From a virus: 20,619 nt of DNA. A program made the position numbers and the translations under genes. Shown in pieces: positions 7,457 to 15,398 of this stretch. The notes beneath the pieces were generated by a model. That model saw only the letters and a program-made list of their open reading frames with translations. It made no database searches and was not told the DNA's origin. The stretch's first letter is position 1; each line of letters starts with the position of its first letter. The stretch lies in IMG/VR virus record IMGVR_UViG_3300019487_000110, positions 1 through 20,619 of that record. One strand, given 5' to 3'.

Positions 7457-10400
7457 ATGGCCTCCGACCAATTCCAGTATCTCGAGGTCTGGGATCGGCT
7501 CCAGGCTGCTGGCGGGGTGTGTAAGGGTCGGTTCCTGCCAGCCAGCACGGATCGACGCCGGAGCGTGAACGGCGACGATGCCTATCAGGTGCGCCTGCCC
7601 AAGACCAATCGCTGTGTGCCCTTCATCGAGCAGGGGGCGGCGATCCGGGAAATCCTGTCGGTGGACGGCGCGACCTGGCGCGAGTGGCCGGTCGCGGAAA
7701 GTCCGCACAGCGGATCGGGCAACGACCTCCTGGTTGTGGTGGACTGCATTTCCCCGCTGCTCACCCTGGTCAACTACCCCATTGAAACGTCCGACGGGGA
7801 TGGGTTTGTCTACCAGGAAACCGCCGCCGTGCAGATCACCATTGCGACCATCCTGGCAACCTGGGTGCGGGCGCGGACCCCGTCCTGGATTGTGAATGGC
7901 ACGCTCGACCCCACCGGGCTCTTGGAGGTGCCGTTTAGCCGTGACACGGCGCTGTCTGGCCTCCGACGCATTGAGGAAATCACCGACAAGGAAGCCTCAC
8001 TCACCCCGATCGGCACCACGCAGTACGGGATCCACCTGACGACGATCGGTGGGTCCGCTGCTCCACTCTACCTCCGTGCCGGGAAGCAGCTCCAGCAGTT
8101 CCGCAAGAAGGGGGTGCCGGGGATGGTGAACCGGTTCGACCCGATCCGCGGGAAAGACGGGGACGATCCGGGCACCAGTCCCATTGCCTTCGCCTACTGG
8201 GAGGTCGATGGGGCTCCGAGCGGGAGCAAGGTCAAGCTGAAGGCGATCCATGGCGGCGATGGGCCGATCGGCTTTGACGATCAGCTCAACCATGCCAACC
8301 TGCCCGGCGGGGCGAACAGCCTCTACCTGGAGAAAGAGGACGGAACCTTCACCCAGATCACCGACAGCGAGGTCGCGACGCAGGAACTCACGGTCGCCTC
8401 CATCACGGGGATCAGTGCAGGGCATTGGGTCCGGATCGTTGCGTCCAGCACCGGCCGACATCTCACGTTTCTCGATCATCCGAGCTCGATCGCGGCCTAC
8501 GGCGTGGTGGCAGGGGAGTACGAATCTGCCTTCGATGATACGGTGCAAATCGCGAAGAACGGATTGCAGGAGAACTGGGCCACCCCGTCGAGCGTGCCGG
8601 ATGGATGGTCCGGGGTGGGCAGCCGGACCACCGCAGCGAACGAATGGGCGACCGCAGGCCAGGCGCTCAAGATGACGGGGAGTCGATCGAACGGGACGCA
8701 GCTCGCGGCACCTCCAGCCCGCCCCTGGAGGATTCAGAATCGCCGCTCCTTCTTCTCCGCCACCGCGATCATCCGCGTGCTGGCTGCTTTCAGTCAGCCG
8801 GATAGCCAGCTCATCCTGCGGCTCAAGGCGGGGAGCACCGTGCTGGGCCAGATCGGCTACGGCACGGCGCGCTACAACGACATGGTGCAGCTCAAGATGG
8901 CCGGCGTGGATCTCACGGCGTACATCGGCCAGACGCCGAGCCTCACGGCGGAGCTGGTGCTGGGCGCTCCCACGAGTGGCAGCGAGAACGTGCAACTCAT
9001 CGTGGACTCCATCTGCTTTGGACCATCGCTCACCGCGCGCGCCCCCTGCGAAGGAAGCAACGGCGCCAGGGTCTGGCAGGAGGTGAACCGGCGCCTCGAG
9101 GAAACTGCTCCGCTCGCGGTGGCCTACGAAATGGGCGCGGCCGATCTCGATGCGCTCGGCGTGTCAGGGCAGGTGCCAGTAGTGCTCGGGCAAACGGTAC
9201 ACACCTACCCAGACGAACCCAATCTGCCGACTGTGGTCATCGCCCGCTTACTGCAAATCAGCGACAGGAGCGAAGACAAATCCGACGCGCGGTACGTGAT
9301 CGGGACCCTGCCACCACGCGCCTCCCGGAAGCGGGCTGCCCCTGCCGACTTGGTGATTCCGTTCATTGAACCCCTGGACGTGCAATGGGCGAAGGAAGAC
9401 ACCCGCAACGCGGCGCTATTCCTGGCGATCAAGACCCCGCTGGAGGATGATGCGACCACCGTCACAATCAATCTCGACGTGCGCGATACCCGCGGGGCCA
9501 CGCCAACGATTACGGCGACCGCGATCGGTGGGGCCTCAGTGATCAGCGGATCCGGTACCGGGCCCTGGGTCATCGGCAAGCCAGCGGCAGGGGCAGATGC
9601 CGGTCGGGCCATCTTCACGGCGAAGTACCCCGGCCGCAATGACGCGACCGACGCAGTGGATATCCCCGCTCAGGTGGGCATCCCGCTCACGTTGCAGGCC
9701 CTCTTGCAGTCGACCACGGCCTCCCAGATGGTCGTGCGCGTCTTTGGAGCCGATGGGGTGGGAGGTGCAACGGTCACCCTGACCTACTCTGCCCCTGGGC
9801 TCACGGTCAGCCCAGCGAGCGGGCAGACGTTCACCTCGGTTGCGAGCCCGACGGCGACGCCCGGGGTCGGTGAGTATGTCGACCTCACCATCACGCGGCC
9901 CGCTGAGAACACGGGCACCCGGCGGGTCCAGTGTCGGGCGACGGCCTCCGGCCATGACGCCGGTGCGGTCAGTATCGAGGTGCCGGATCAGTCGGTGGCG
10001 GGGATCCTCGGGAAACTCGAGGTCGTCAGTACCAGCGGGACGCAGACCGTCGTGCGTATGAGTACCGCTATTGTCGGTGGACCTGCCACCACGGCTATCT
10101 CCCTCCAGTACGAGAACAACGGCCTGACCGTCTCCCCGGCGTCGGGATCGCAGCAGGTGAGCTCGATGACCAACATCTACGACACGCCGGTCGGGGGGCA
10201 GTACGCCGACTTCACTATCACGCGGGGAGCGGCGGGGACAGGGACGAAGCTGGTCACCTTCTACGGCATCAAGAGCGGATACTGGAACGACCAGGTCTCG
10301 GTCGACGTGCCGGATCAGGGGCAGGCGCTCCTGGTGGCCAAGGCCACCCGCCAAAGCAGCACCGTCGGCTCCATCACGGTGCGGGTGAGTACGGCAGACG

Positions 10401-11485
10401 GCGTGGGCGGGGCAACTGCAACGATTACCTATGACGCGGGAGGGCTGACCGTCAGCCCGGCGAGCGGGCAGACCCAGACGACGATGGCTGACATCGCCTC
10501 GACGCCGGGCGCGAGTGAGTACGATGACTTTGAAATCACGAAACCGACGTTCGGGAACCCGCCCTCGCGCGTAGCGTTCCTCGCGACGGTTGGCAGCATG
10601 AAGTTCCCGTTCGCGGTCGACGTCGAGGCACAGGAGCGGGACACGATCGCGCTGTCGGTCAAACTCAAGCTCCAGACCATCAATGCCACCACAGTTGTCG
10701 TGCGCGTTGAGCCTGTGGACCCGTTCCCGCCCGGTGGGGCAAGCGTTACGCTGAGCTACACGTCCACGACCAGCGCCAGCCCATCGAGTCCACAGACCGT
10801 CACGCCGGACACCGTGTTCAACGACACGAACTACGTCGATTTCACGGTGGACCGGCCGACGGCGGGTGCGAGTGCTGCTCGCTTCACGGTGATCGCGGCC
10901 GATACAACCAATAGTCGTATTCCCGCCACGGACTCGATCGACGTCCCACCGCAGGAGCCCCCGTCGCTCGTGGTGACCGGTGAGCGGGTGAGTACCACGC
11001 AGTGGAAGTTCACGTGGACGTCGACTGGAACGGTGGAGGTCAAGAAGAATAACGAAGCCAGTTGGCAAACCCCGGCGACGTATTTCAGTAGTGGGACTGC
11101 TTTCAATCGGGGTGACACCGATGATGAGTACACATTCAAATGCTCCAATGGCGGCCAGGAAATCAGTTGGTCTGGGAAGGTGCTGGCGAAAGAGGGCGGG
11201 GCGCTCGGTGTCACGGCTCCCCACTACAATTCGGGCAGCAGCGTCGATATCAAGTGGACCCATGCAAACTTCCCGAGCGGCACGGTCTACAATGTCTCCT
11301 GGAAGCGATTCAACTCGTCCGGCACCTTCCAGAATGTTGCTGGTGAATCGCTGGGGGTGTCCGGGAGTCCGCTCAATGTCAACCCGACTGCGTCGAGCAC
11401 CGATCGCTTTGAAGTGACCGTCAGTGCGGTCTTTAACGGTCGGACCTTAAATGCAATCACCTTCTACCGGCAACTCACCACGTAA
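7457..11485 (+). CDS. Tail hub/tip protein with jelly-roll insert and Ig-like repeats
   Basis: A 1342-residue protein with Shine-Dalgarno AGGAGG (7444-7449) at 7-base spacing. Residues 1 to about 366 and about 524-620 together look like a tail hub (gp27/Tal-type) domain: the second part contains LGQTVHTYPDEP and then ARLLQISDRSED, matching the end of such hub domains. Between them, about 367-523 reads as a jelly-roll or carbohydrate-binding-like domain (PDGWSGVGSRT, then ILRLKAGSTVLG). Residues 638-1166 hold five Ig-like repeats of about 106 residues, four of them with a late Asp-Val/Ile-Pro-x-Gln. Residues 1167-1342 form one or two more beta domains. It probably links the tail tip to the receptor. 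No peptidase motif was found. Confidence 0.75.
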   Translation: MASDQFQYLEVWDRLQAAGGVCKGRFLPASTDRRRSVNGDDAYQVRLPKTNRCVPFIEQGAAIREILSVDGATWREWPVAESPHSGSGNDLLVVVDCISPLLTLVNYPIETSDGDGFVYQETAAVQITIATILATWVRARTPSWIVNGTLDPTGLLEVPFSRDTALSGLRRIEEITDKEASLTPIGTTQYGIHLTTIGGSAAPLYLRAGKQLQQFRKKGVPGMVNRFDPIRGKDGDDPGTSPIAFAYWEVDGAPSGSKVKLKAIHGGDGPIGFDDQLNHANLPGGANSLYLEKEDGTFTQITDSEVATQELTVASITGISAGHWVRIVASSTGRHLTFLDHPSSIAAYGVVAGEYESAFDDTVQIAKNGLQENWATPSSVPDGWSGVGSRTTAANEWATAGQALKMTGSRSNGTQLAAPPARPWRIQNRRSFFSATAIIRVLAAFSQPDSQLILRLKAGSTVLGQIGYGTARYNDMVQLKMAGVDLTAYIGQTPSLTAELVLGAPTSGSENVQLIVDSICFGPSLTARAPCEGSNGARVWQEVNRRLEETAPLAVAYEMGAADLDALGVSGQVPVVLGQTVHTYPDEPNLPTVVIARLLQISDRSEDKSDARYVIGTLPPRASRKRAAPADLVIPFIEPLDVQWAKEDTRNAALFLAIKTPLEDDATTVTINLDVRDTRGATPTITATAIGGASVISGSGTGPWVIGKPAAGADAGRAIFTAKYPGRNDATDAVDIPAQVGIPLTLQALLQSTTASQMVVRVFGADGVGGATVTLTYSAPGLTVSPASGQTFTSVASPTATPGVGEYVDLTITRPAENTGTRRVQCRATASGHDAGAVSIEVPDQSVAGILGKLEVVSTSGTQTVVRMSTAIVGGPATTAISLQYENNGLTVSPASGSQQVSSMTNIYDTPVGGQYADFTITRGAAGTGTKLVTFYGIKSGYWNDQVSVDVPDQGQALLVAKATRQSSTVGSITVRVSTADGVGGATATITYDAGGLTVSPASGQTQTTMADIASTPGASEYDDFEITKPTFGNPPSRVAFLATVGSMKFPFAVDVEAQERDTIALSVKLKLQTINATTVVVRVEPVDPFPPGGASVTLSYTSTTSASPSSPQTVTPDTVFNDTNYVDFTVDRPTAGASAARFTVIAADTTNSRIPATDSIDVPPQEPPSLVVTGERVSTTQWKFTWTSTGTVEVKKNNEASWQTPATYFSSGTAFNRGDTDDEYTFKCSNGGQEISWSGKVLAKEGGALGVTAPHYNSGSSVDIKWTHANFPSGTVYNVSWKRFNSSGTFQNVAGESLGVSGSPLNVNPTASSTDRFEVTVSAVFNGRTLNAITFYRQLTT
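9368..10954 (+). repeat. Five tandem Ig-like domain repeats in the tail hub gene
   Basis: Repeat boundaries follow the closing Pro-x-Gln (or Glu-Ala-Gln) motifs whose Gln residues are 739, 845, 954, 1059 and 1166, giving units of 106, 109, 105 and 107 residues; the first unit starts near residue 638. Units 2-4 share an internal LTVSPASG motif and a D(F/L)xIT strand; units 1 and 5 are more diverged. The DNA copies differ, so the duplication is not recent. Confidence 0.8.
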
Positions 11486-11498
11486 AGGACCTACGACT

Positions 11499-11795
11499 AT
11501 GCGTGCCGAGCTACTCAAGGTTGTGGAGGACATCACGGCTCTTCGCAAGCGGATTCAGACGTTGGCGCTCGAGGCACAAAGCGCAGCCGAGCAGTACGGC
11601 GTGACCTCGTCTGCCCCGGACACGACCGACGAGGAGAAGGCTGCGTTCCATCAGCAGCAGCACTACGAGGCGGTTGAGCGCACGCTGGTCGCCGCTGCGG
11701 CGAAGGCCAAAGAGACGATGGAAACAGCCCGGTCAGCCATCCAACACGTGGATAACGCGTTGCGCGTCGCGGCGGTGCCTCGCGGAGACGGGTGA
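11499..11795 (+). CDS. Small helical protein at the end of the tail module (98 aa)
   Basis: An ATG at 11499 follows the hub gene by 13 bases with AAAGGA (11484-11489) at 9-base spacing; an in-frame ATG at 11451 lies inside the hub gene and lacks such a site. The product is almost wholly helical, with a coiled-coil character in residues 2-30 (LLKVVEDITALRKRIQTL) and about 55-90 (VERTLVAAAAKAKETMETA). No family is recognised. Small coiled-coil proteins after tail tip genes can be virion or chaperone components. It is the last gene before the terminator at 11880. Confidence 0.6.
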   Translation: MRAELLKVVEDITALRKRIQTLALEAQSAAEQYGVTSSAPDTTDEEKAAFHQQQHYEAVERTLVAAAAKAKETMETARSAIQHVDNALRVAAVPRGDG

Positions 11796-11879
11796 GGGAA
11801 GAGGCAGGGCCAGCCGTTGGACGTTTGGGCGGGACTTCCCTAGTTTTGTAGGACAACCGCAGGAGATGAGGCCGGAGGT

Positions 11880-11916
11880 AGGCCCGGGCCCCCTTTCATG
11901 GGGCACCGGGCCTTTT
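11880..11916 (+). terminator. Intrinsic terminator after the tail gene cluster
   Basis: An 8-bp outer stem (AGGCCCGG 11880-11887 with CCGGGCCT 11906-11913) and a 5-bp inner stem (GCCCC 11888-11892 with GGGGC 11900-11904), separated by a single bulged A at 11905, close a CTTTCAT loop. TTTT follows at 11913-11916, and a second TTTT at 11921-11924. This is a strong rho-independent terminator on the + strand. The next ATG is only 41 bases downstream, so the following genes need either readthrough, antitermination or a promoter packed in that gap. Confidence 0.85.
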
Positions 11917-11928
11917 CGCATTTTCAGC

Positions 11929-11942
11929 GGCGCGTGAGCGCC
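11929..11942 (+). promoter_or_regulatory. GNRA-tetraloop hairpin next to a ribosome binding site
   Basis: GGCGC (11929-11933) pairs with GCGCC (11938-11942) around a GTGA loop, which fits the stable GNRA class. The Shine-Dalgarno AGGAG (11943-11947) of the next gene begins at the following base, 9 bases before ATG 11957. Such a hairpin could protect the 5' end of the message or hold the site open. Confidence 0.4.
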
Positions 11943-11956
11943 AGGAGTAGAGCGTT

Positions 11957-12700
11957 ATGCCGATTGCCGCGACTGATCTCAAGCTCTACGGCACCGCCAA
12001 CCACGCCGAGAACGACACCGCGACCCAGGGTGGGGCCATCTCCACCGTCAAGAAACTCGAGTTCACCCAGATCGCGGCGAACGACGATCTCGAGGCCCTC
12101 TCAGACAACGCCGGCGACACGATGAACCTGACCATCACCGCCCGCAGTACTGCGGGGGCCATCGTCTCGGAGACCAAGGCGTTGACCGGGACCACGGCCG
12201 CGATCTTCTCCACGATCGGGGTGGTGGAGCGGTTTCTCAAGGCCGTCCTGGCGAGTGCGGCCACCGGGACGATCACGATTCGGCGCTCGGTGGGGGGAGC
12301 GACGGTTGCCACACTGGCCCCCGGGCAGACCGAAGCTCGGCTGGTGTTCTACGACGCCGCCTCGGAGTCCGGCTCCACCACGCGGTACGAGAAGGGCTTC
12401 TTCAAGAACGAACACGGCTCCCTGACGCTGAACAGCGCGGCGATCAAGTTGACTGCCGATCCCTCCGCAGTCATTCGCGTGGGCTCCGCTCCGTCGAAGG
12501 GCGACACGGCCACCGCCACCAACCGGAAGACAGCTCCCGCGTCCGTGACCTTTGTGGACGATGGGGTCTCGCAGGCCATCCCGACCGGCGCACTCGCTGC
12601 TGGTGAGACGATCGGGGTCTGGTTCGAGCTCGCCCTCGCCGCCGATGCCGCGGCCGCGAAGAGCTCGCTCACCGTGGAGTTGAGCGGCACGACTATCTGA
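11957..12700 (+). CDS. Probable virion structural protein (247 aa)
   Basis: A beta-rich protein opening with MPIAATDLKLYGTANHAEN and QGGAIS. This style of N-terminus (a short Leu-Tyr strand, an Asn/Asp-rich loop, then Gly-Gly-Ala/Met) is one I associate with conserved proteins of unknown detail encoded in tailed-phage structural modules. The sequence alternates Thr/Ala/Val strands with small loops, has no cysteine, no signal peptide and no membrane segment. It is the first gene after the terminator, with Shine-Dalgarno AGGAG at 9-base spacing. Its exact site in the virion is unknown; a decoration or tail-associated protein are both possible. Confidence 0.5.
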   Translation: MPIAATDLKLYGTANHAENDTATQGGAISTVKKLEFTQIAANDDLEALSDNAGDTMNLTITARSTAGAIVSETKALTGTTAAIFSTIGVVERFLKAVLASAATGTITIRRSVGGATVATLAPGQTEARLVFYDAASESGSTTRYEKGFFKNEHGSLTLNSAAIKLTADPSAVIRVGSAPSKGDTATATNRKTAPASVTFVDDGVSQAIPTGALAAGETIGVWFELALAADAAAAKSSLTVELSGTTI

Positions 12701-12715
12701 GAGGAGTAGGCCCCA

Positions 12716-13156
12716 ATGCGTGACATCCAGGAGATCGCTACGGCGATCGACGCCGAACAGCCCGTCACCCGCGCCGAGGCCGACGCGGTCGTTCGGGCCA
12801 TCGGACGCACGTGCACCGGCCCGTTCAAGAGTATGAGCGAACGCACCTTCCGCGAGTTTCTGAAGCGCGTGGGGGAGGATACTGCGTTCACCAAGGAGGA
12901 GCGGGAGTCGGCCATCGCGATCGCCCAGCGTGCGGCGACGGCCCAGGCTGATGCGGCCGGCATCGTCGCAGCGTTCCGCACCCAGGGCCACGTCCAGGGG
13001 GCGACCCTCGCGAACTCCATGTTCCGCGCGGGCTGCGGGCAGGATCTCAATGAGGTGATCCTCGCGGGCCCGCTGGACGGTGACGAGCACTTGGTTCCCT
13101 GCCCCGGGTGCGGTCGAGAGGTGAGCTACCGAGCGCCGTTCATTCGGACGGCCTAG
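12716..13156 (+). CDS. Hypothetical protein with C-terminal CPGC knuckle (146 aa)
   Basis: The ATG has GAGGAG (12701-12706) at 9-base spacing, 15 bases after the previous stop. The first 100 residues are mainly helical with many charged residues. Near the end there are Cys107 and a Cys129-Pro-Gly-Cys132 pair followed by Gly-Arg-Glu-Val, which looks like a zinc knuckle or half of a zinc ribbon; a second complete Cys pair is missing, so metal binding may need Cys107, His125 or a dimer. No family is recognised. It lies between a probable virion protein and the lysis genes. Confidence 0.55.
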   Translation: MRDIQEIATAIDAEQPVTRAEADAVVRAIGRTCTGPFKSMSERTFREFLKRVGEDTAFTKEERESAIAIAQRAATAQADAAGIVAAFRTQGHVQGATLANSMFRAGCGQDLNEVILAGPLDGDEHLVPCPGCGREVSYRAPFIRTA

Positions 13157-13161
13157 GTCTC

Positions 13162-13449
13162 ATGCTGAACCGGGGGTACTTCGAGCCGATCTACATGCCA
13201 TTCGGGATCCGGGTGGCGGCGATCGTGTTTGCGCTCCTGATCGCGAGCCCCGTGCTCATCCACATGTGGGCCCACGCGGCCCTGATGCTGCGTGGGGTCG
13301 CCACCGATAACCTGACGAGTGACTGGCCGCAGTTCTTCCAGCTCGTCCTCGCGGCCGGCGTGGCGTTCCCCGACCCGGTGGTCCGGATGATCCGGGCCTA
13401 CCGGGGACGGAAGACGGGGGAGACGGGGGAGCGGGAGACTCCGCAATGA
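13162..13449 (+). CDS. Small membrane protein upstream of the endolysin (holin candidate)
   Basis: A 95-residue product. I take ATG 13162 (weak AGG 5 bases upstream) rather than the in-frame ATG at 13108, which would overlap the previous gene. Residues about 16-41 form a clear membrane span, and about 57-70 are a weaker second hydrophobic stretch; the C-terminus is charged (RAYRGRKTGETGERE). The stop overlaps the endolysin start (ATGA). A two-span, roughly 95-residue protein directly before an endolysin fits a small holin, but it could also be an antiholin or another membrane factor. The last codons contain a short direct repeat, ACGGGGGAG twice. Confidence 0.55.
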   Translation: MLNRGYFEPIYMPFGIRVAAIVFALLIASPVLIHMWAHAALMLRGVATDNLTSDWPQFFQLVLAAGVAFPDPVVRMIRAYRGRKTGETGERETPQ

Positions 13450-13961
13450 CGCCAGCGATTGCGAGCCCCGGGTTCCTGGAGAAGGTCCAAGAGGTCTCTC
13501 TCGAGGGCCGGCGGCTGATTCAGTCCTTCGAGGGGTGCCGCCTCGCTGCGTACCAGGACCAGGCTGGAGTCTGGACGATAGGGTACGGCACTACCCGCTA
13601 CCCGGACGGGCGACGGGTGCAGCCAGGCGAGACCTGCACGCCCGAGGACGCGGACCGGTTCTTCGCCCACGATCTTCGGCGGTTCGAGGTCGCGGTCGAC
13701 GCCCTCACGACTGACGCGCTGACGCAGCGGCAGTTCGATGGCCTCGTCTCCTGCTGCTACAACATCGGCGAAGGCGGGTATCGAGGCTCGACGCTCAGGA
13801 AGCGGGTGAACGCCAACCCCGGCGATCCCCTGATCCGCGGGGCCTTCATGCTGTGGCACTCGGCGGGCGGGAAGCCGAACAAGGGCCTTTGGCGCCGACG
13901 CCACAAGGAAGCCGATTGGTACTTCGGCGTCCAGACTACGATCCCTCCCTTTCCGGGTTAG
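13446..13961 (+). CDS. Endolysin, GH24 T4-type lysozyme
   Basis: A 171-residue muramidase that cleaves the MurNAc-GlcNAc bond of peptidoglycan to release progeny. The GH24 triad is visible with the T4 spacing: Glu29 in SFEGCRLAAY, Asp38 in YQDQAG and Thr44 in VWTIGYGTT (E-8-D-5-T). Further family landmarks are the FDGLVSCCYNIG helix, GSTLRKRVN and the terminal GLWRRRHKEADWYFG. There is no signal peptide or N-terminal SAR membrane segment, so it should stay cytoplasmic until a holin opens the membrane. The ATG overlaps the stop of the small membrane protein, and a second membrane protein follows 11 bases downstream, making a compact lysis cassette. Confidence 0.95.
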   Translation: MTPAIASPGFLEKVQEVSLEGRRLIQSFEGCRLAAYQDQAGVWTIGYGTTRYPDGRRVQPGETCTPEDADRFFAHDLRRFEVAVDALTTDALTQRQFDGLVSCCYNIGEGGYRGSTLRKRVNANPGDPLIRGAFMLWHSAGGKPNKGLWRRRHKEADWYFGVQTTIPPFPG

Positions 13962-13972
13962 GAGGCTGACCG

Positions 13973-14380
13973 ATGCGAGCCTTTCTTGCGCGACACCGAG
14001 TCCTGATCGGACTCCTGCTCACCGCTGGTGTGGTCTCCCTGCCGCCGCTCTTGTTCGGACAGGAGGATGGAGGCCGGTTGACGGGAGGCCAGATCTTGGA
14101 TCGCCTCGAGAACCCGCTCATCGTGCTTCTGCCTCCGGCCCTCTATAGCCTCGCCGCCCGTACCACTGACTGGGTCGCAGGATGGAGCGATGGGGCCCGC
14201 CGGGCAGTGATCTGGGGGACGCAAGTCCTCGTTGCGGTGGCGCTGTTTGTCGTGCGGGGCACGCTGGACGAGGAAAACGTCATGACGGTGCTGACCAGCG
14301 GGACCGGGATCCTGACCGGTCTCACGGTCCCCGCAGCGCAGGCAGGCGTGGCGAAGATGGCAACCACGGGGATGCCCTGA
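13973..14380 (+). CDS. Multi-span membrane protein, holin candidate
   Basis: A 135-residue protein with AGGAGG (13960-13965) seven bases before the ATG. Hydrophobic segments lie at about 10-28 (VLIGLLLTAGVVSLPPLLF), 46-61, 78-95 (AVIWGTQVLVAVALFVV) and 104-124, so three to four spans are likely. The N-terminus is basic (MRAFLARHR). Adjacency to the GH24 endolysin suggests a holin or a holin partner, and of the membrane proteins here it has the best ribosome binding site. Family membership is not recognised. Its TGA overlaps the next ATG (TGATG). Confidence 0.6.
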   Translation: MRAFLARHRVLIGLLLTAGVVSLPPLLFGQEDGGRLTGGQILDRLENPLIVLLPPALYSLAARTTDWVAGWSDGARRAVIWGTQVLVAVALFVVRGTLDEENVMTVLTSGTGILTGLTVPAAQAGVAKMATTGMP

Positions 14381-14874
14381 TGCCCTGGTGGGGGTGGGTG
14401 CTGCTCGCTCCGGTCGCTGCTCTTGCGGCGTTTACGGCCTTTTTCGCGGTCGTCGGAGCGACTTCCATCCCCTCAGTGGGTTGGCACGTCGGATTCAACG
14501 GCGTGGTGCGGCCGGTGCGCATTCACTATCGCCACTGGCTCCCGCGGCTGCTGCAGGTCTGGGGTATTGCGATGTATCCCCACGTCTACCTGAAAGGCGA
14601 GCTCTGGCCGAAGGGGAAACCGTGGGACGGAAAGACACCAACCGCGCAGGCCTGGCAAGTCGGCCATGAGTTGTGGCATTGCTGGCAGGCGATCGAGTGG
14701 GGCTGGCTTCGGTATCGCGCCACAGCACTGTGGCAAATCGTGCGCTACTGGCGGCACAACAGCCGGCCGATGGAACAGGAGGCGAATGCACGGCAAGCGG
14801 CGATCACGCTCGGGACTGATCCGATTGTGGAGGCACCGCGGCTTGCAGCCTTCGACAACGCGGGAATGCCGTGA
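14380..14874 (+). CDS. Membrane-anchored HExxH metalloprotease-like protein
   Basis: A 164-residue protein starting in the TGATG overlap with the previous gene. Residues about 5-28 are a hydrophobic anchor (WVLLAPVAALAAFTAFF). His96-Glu97-Leu-Trp-His100 is a zincin HExxH motif inside VGHELWHCWQAIEWGW, and 32 residues after His100 the segment PMEQEANARQA offers Glu132 or Glu134 as the third zinc ligand, the layout of gluzincin-like small metallopeptidases. The Trp-rich surroundings (RYRATALWQIVRYWR) suggest contact with the membrane. It overlaps the following gene by GTGA. Whether it cuts protein, or is catalytically active at all, cannot be told from sequence. Confidence 0.6.
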   Translation: MPWWGWVLLAPVAALAAFTAFFAVVGATSIPSVGWHVGFNGVVRPVRIHYRHWLPRLLQVWGIAMYPHVYLKGELWPKGKPWDGKTPTAQAWQVGHELWHCWQAIEWGWLRYRATALWQIVRYWRHNSRPMEQEANARQAAITLGTDPIVEAPRLAAFDNAGMP

Positions 14875-15398
14875 CCTTCTTGCAGAGGTGCCACTACCAG
14901 CGTCTCGTGGTGAGCGCCGCGACGGTGCTCATCGCGGCGTGTGTGGCGGTGGTGGCCGCGTCCGCCGCGCAGCTGCCGGTGCCGGGTGAGGTGGTTTCGC
15001 CCCCGGTGGGGTGGGCCGTGCTCTTGGCCGCGGTTGGGGTCGGAGCGAACGCCGTTATCCGCGCCGTGAAGGAACTGCGCGGGAAGAACGGTAGTGACGT
15101 CGGCGGGGTTGTCGTCGGCGTGCTCCAGCGCGTCGAGGCAAGCATGACGCGCCAGGAAACCAACCTGGCTAAGCTCGGTGCGGTGCTCGACCAGCTGTTG
15201 ACGGCGACAAGTTCCTTGAGGGAAAGCGTCAACGAGACGAAGACGTCGCTGCTGGAGCACCGCGGAGCTGCGGTCAAGATGGTAGAATCGATCGAGAAGT
15301 CGATTGCGCAGAGCCAGACAGTCCTGGAGCTGACCTTGCGAAACATCCCCGACGAGACTGCGAGTGCAGTGGGCAACCGCCTGCGGGGCGTTTCTTAG
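14871..15398 (+). CDS. Two-span membrane protein with coiled-coil domain
   Basis: A 175-residue product starting at GTG 14871 in a GTGA overlap with the HExxH gene. Hydrophobic spans lie at about 12-33 (LVVSAATVLIAACVAVVAA) and 45-64; residues about 84-165 are a long amphipathic helix with coiled-coil character (VLQRVEASMTRQETNLAKL, then KMVESIEKSIAQSQ). A membrane anchor followed by a coiled coil after the lysis genes is reminiscent of inner-membrane spanins or accessory holins, but two spans are unusual for a spanin. No lipobox partner (o-spanin) is seen nested in or after it. The role in lysis is inferred from position only. Confidence 0.55.
   Translation: MTFLQRCHYQRLVVSAATVLIAACVAVVAASAAQLPVPGEVVSPPVGWAVLLAAVGVGANAVIRAVKELRGKNGSDVGGVVVGVLQRVEASMTRQETNLAKLGAVLDQLLTATSSLRESVNETKTSLLEHRGAAVKMVESIEKSIAQSQTVLELTLRNIPDETASAVGNRLRGVS

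Noticed and set aside
9536-11263. A 575-codon open frame on the minus strand
   Set aside because: It lies wholly inside the tail hub gene, is Arg/Pro/Gly/His-rich without domain character, and reflects the GC-rich codon bias of the + strand gene.
11817-11846. Possible promoter (TTGGAC with a 17-18 base spacer and TAGTTT)
   Set aside because: The -10 match is poor, and a transcript from there would run at once into the terminator at 11880.
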